5,512 bases of DNA, taken from Actinomycetota bacterium. GTDB taxonomy: Bacteria; Actinomycetota; Thermoleophilia; UBA2241. The stretch spans positions 606-6,117 of the forward strand of contig PMKX01000065.1 of assembly GCA_003158705.1 (NCBI GenBank), written 5' to 3'. Position numbers and translations under genes: made by a program. The notes beneath the pieces were generated by a model. That model saw only the letters and a program-made list of their open reading frames with translations, made no database searches and was not told the DNA's origin. Shown in pieces: positions 5,135 through 5,512 of the stretch (its first letter is position 1; the number at the start of each line of letters is the position of its first letter).

Positions 5135-5512
5135 TTAGTCGCTCTCCATCACCTTGCGGATGCCGCGCACAGCCTGACGGATGCGCTCGTCGTTCTCCAC
5201 CAGGGCGAAGCGTACGTAGTCGTCACCTGAGGCGCCGAACCCGACGCCGGGAGAGACCGCCACGCGAGCGTCGCGCAGCAGCAGCTTGGCGAACTCGAGC
5301 GAGTGCAAGTGGCGGAAGCGCTCGGGGATAGGCGCCCAGACGAACATGGTGCCGCGCGGCTTGTCCACCGGCCAGCCGACGCGCTGCAGACCCTCACAGA
5401 GCACGTCGCGGCGCCGGTGGTATACGTTGGCGGCCGCCGGGGGGGCGTCGTCGCAGTCGTTGAGAGCGATGATGGCGGCTATCTGGATGGGCTGGAACAC
5501 ACCGTAGTCGAG
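5135..5512 (-). CDS. alaC: AlaC-type PLP-dependent aminotransferase, C-terminal part
   Basis: The last 125 codons of a class I/II aminotransferase are visible; the N-terminus, including the PLP-binding lysine, lies past the right edge. The readable part follows E. coli AlaC (glutamate-pyruvate aminotransferase) closely from memory: [18 protein letters not shown], then [47 protein letters not shown], and [19 protein letters not shown]. The Arg in VRFAL corresponds to the residue that holds the substrate alpha-carboxylate. AlaC-like enzymes transfer the amino group between glutamate and pyruvate; relatives in the same superfamily include LL-diaminopimelate aminotransferase (DapL) and aspartate/methionine aminotransferases, so the exact substrate is an inference. 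The TAA stop (5137-5135) is 7 bases from the convergent radical SAM stop, with no clear terminator between them. No sign of decay is seen. Confidence 0.88.
   Translation of the reverse strand, partial: LDYGVFQPIQIAAIIALNDCDDAPPAAANVYHRRRDVLCEGLQRVGWPVDKPRGTMFVWAPIPERFRHLHSLEFAKLLLRDARVAVSPGVGFGASGDDYVRFALVENDERIRQAVRGIRKVMESD

Noticed and set aside
1..5512. tRNA, rRNA, insertion sequence, CRISPR array or attachment site
   Set aside because: No cloverleaf, spaced direct repeats, transposase or integrase motifs, or terminal repeats were seen on either strand.

Overview
This is a GC-rich window with GC-biased third codon positions and no mobile elements, rRNA, tRNA or CRISPR. It looks like chromosomal DNA from a deep-branching high-GC bacterium. 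A Thermoleophilia-like actinobacterium is my best guess, because a DUF1385 membrane protein, a small Arg-rich 'IYCVVP' protein and WhiG/FliA-type promoters occur together. A Chloroflexota-type host is not excluded; this placement is inference.

Layout. (i) 1-1820, minus: a long multi-GAF sensor protein whose C-terminus lies beyond the left edge. (ii) 1821-2214: a 394-base divergent control region. It carries two oppositely directed sigma-28 (FliA/SigD/WhiG)-like promoters with very similar sequence, a dyad at each expected mRNA 5' end, and a long hairpin in the rightward leader. (iii) 2215-2412 and 2418-2903, plus: a 65-aa protein of unknown function with an excellent ribosome binding site, then, 5 bases later, a hotdog-fold acyl-CoA thioesterase. 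(iv) 2920-about 3822, minus: a DUF1385 (COG3872) membrane protein, convergent with the thioesterase across a GC hairpin. (v) 3979-5127, plus: a radical SAM/SPASM protein with a PqqD-like N-terminal region. (vi) 5135-5512, minus: the C-terminal 125 residues of an AlaC-type aminotransferase, cut by the right edge.

How the genes work together. The only tight transcriptional pair is the small protein plus the thioesterase. The sensor gene and this pair diverge from a shared control region and may both belong to a sigma-28-type regulon (motility, pili or development in other bacteria). The DUF1385, radical SAM and aminotransferase genes are separate units packed tightly in alternating orientation. 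No complete known system such as a RiPP cluster or defence island is visible. The most novel material is the divergent control region with its structured leader, the uncharacterised small protein, and the radical SAM/SPASM enzyme with no obvious substrate peptide.
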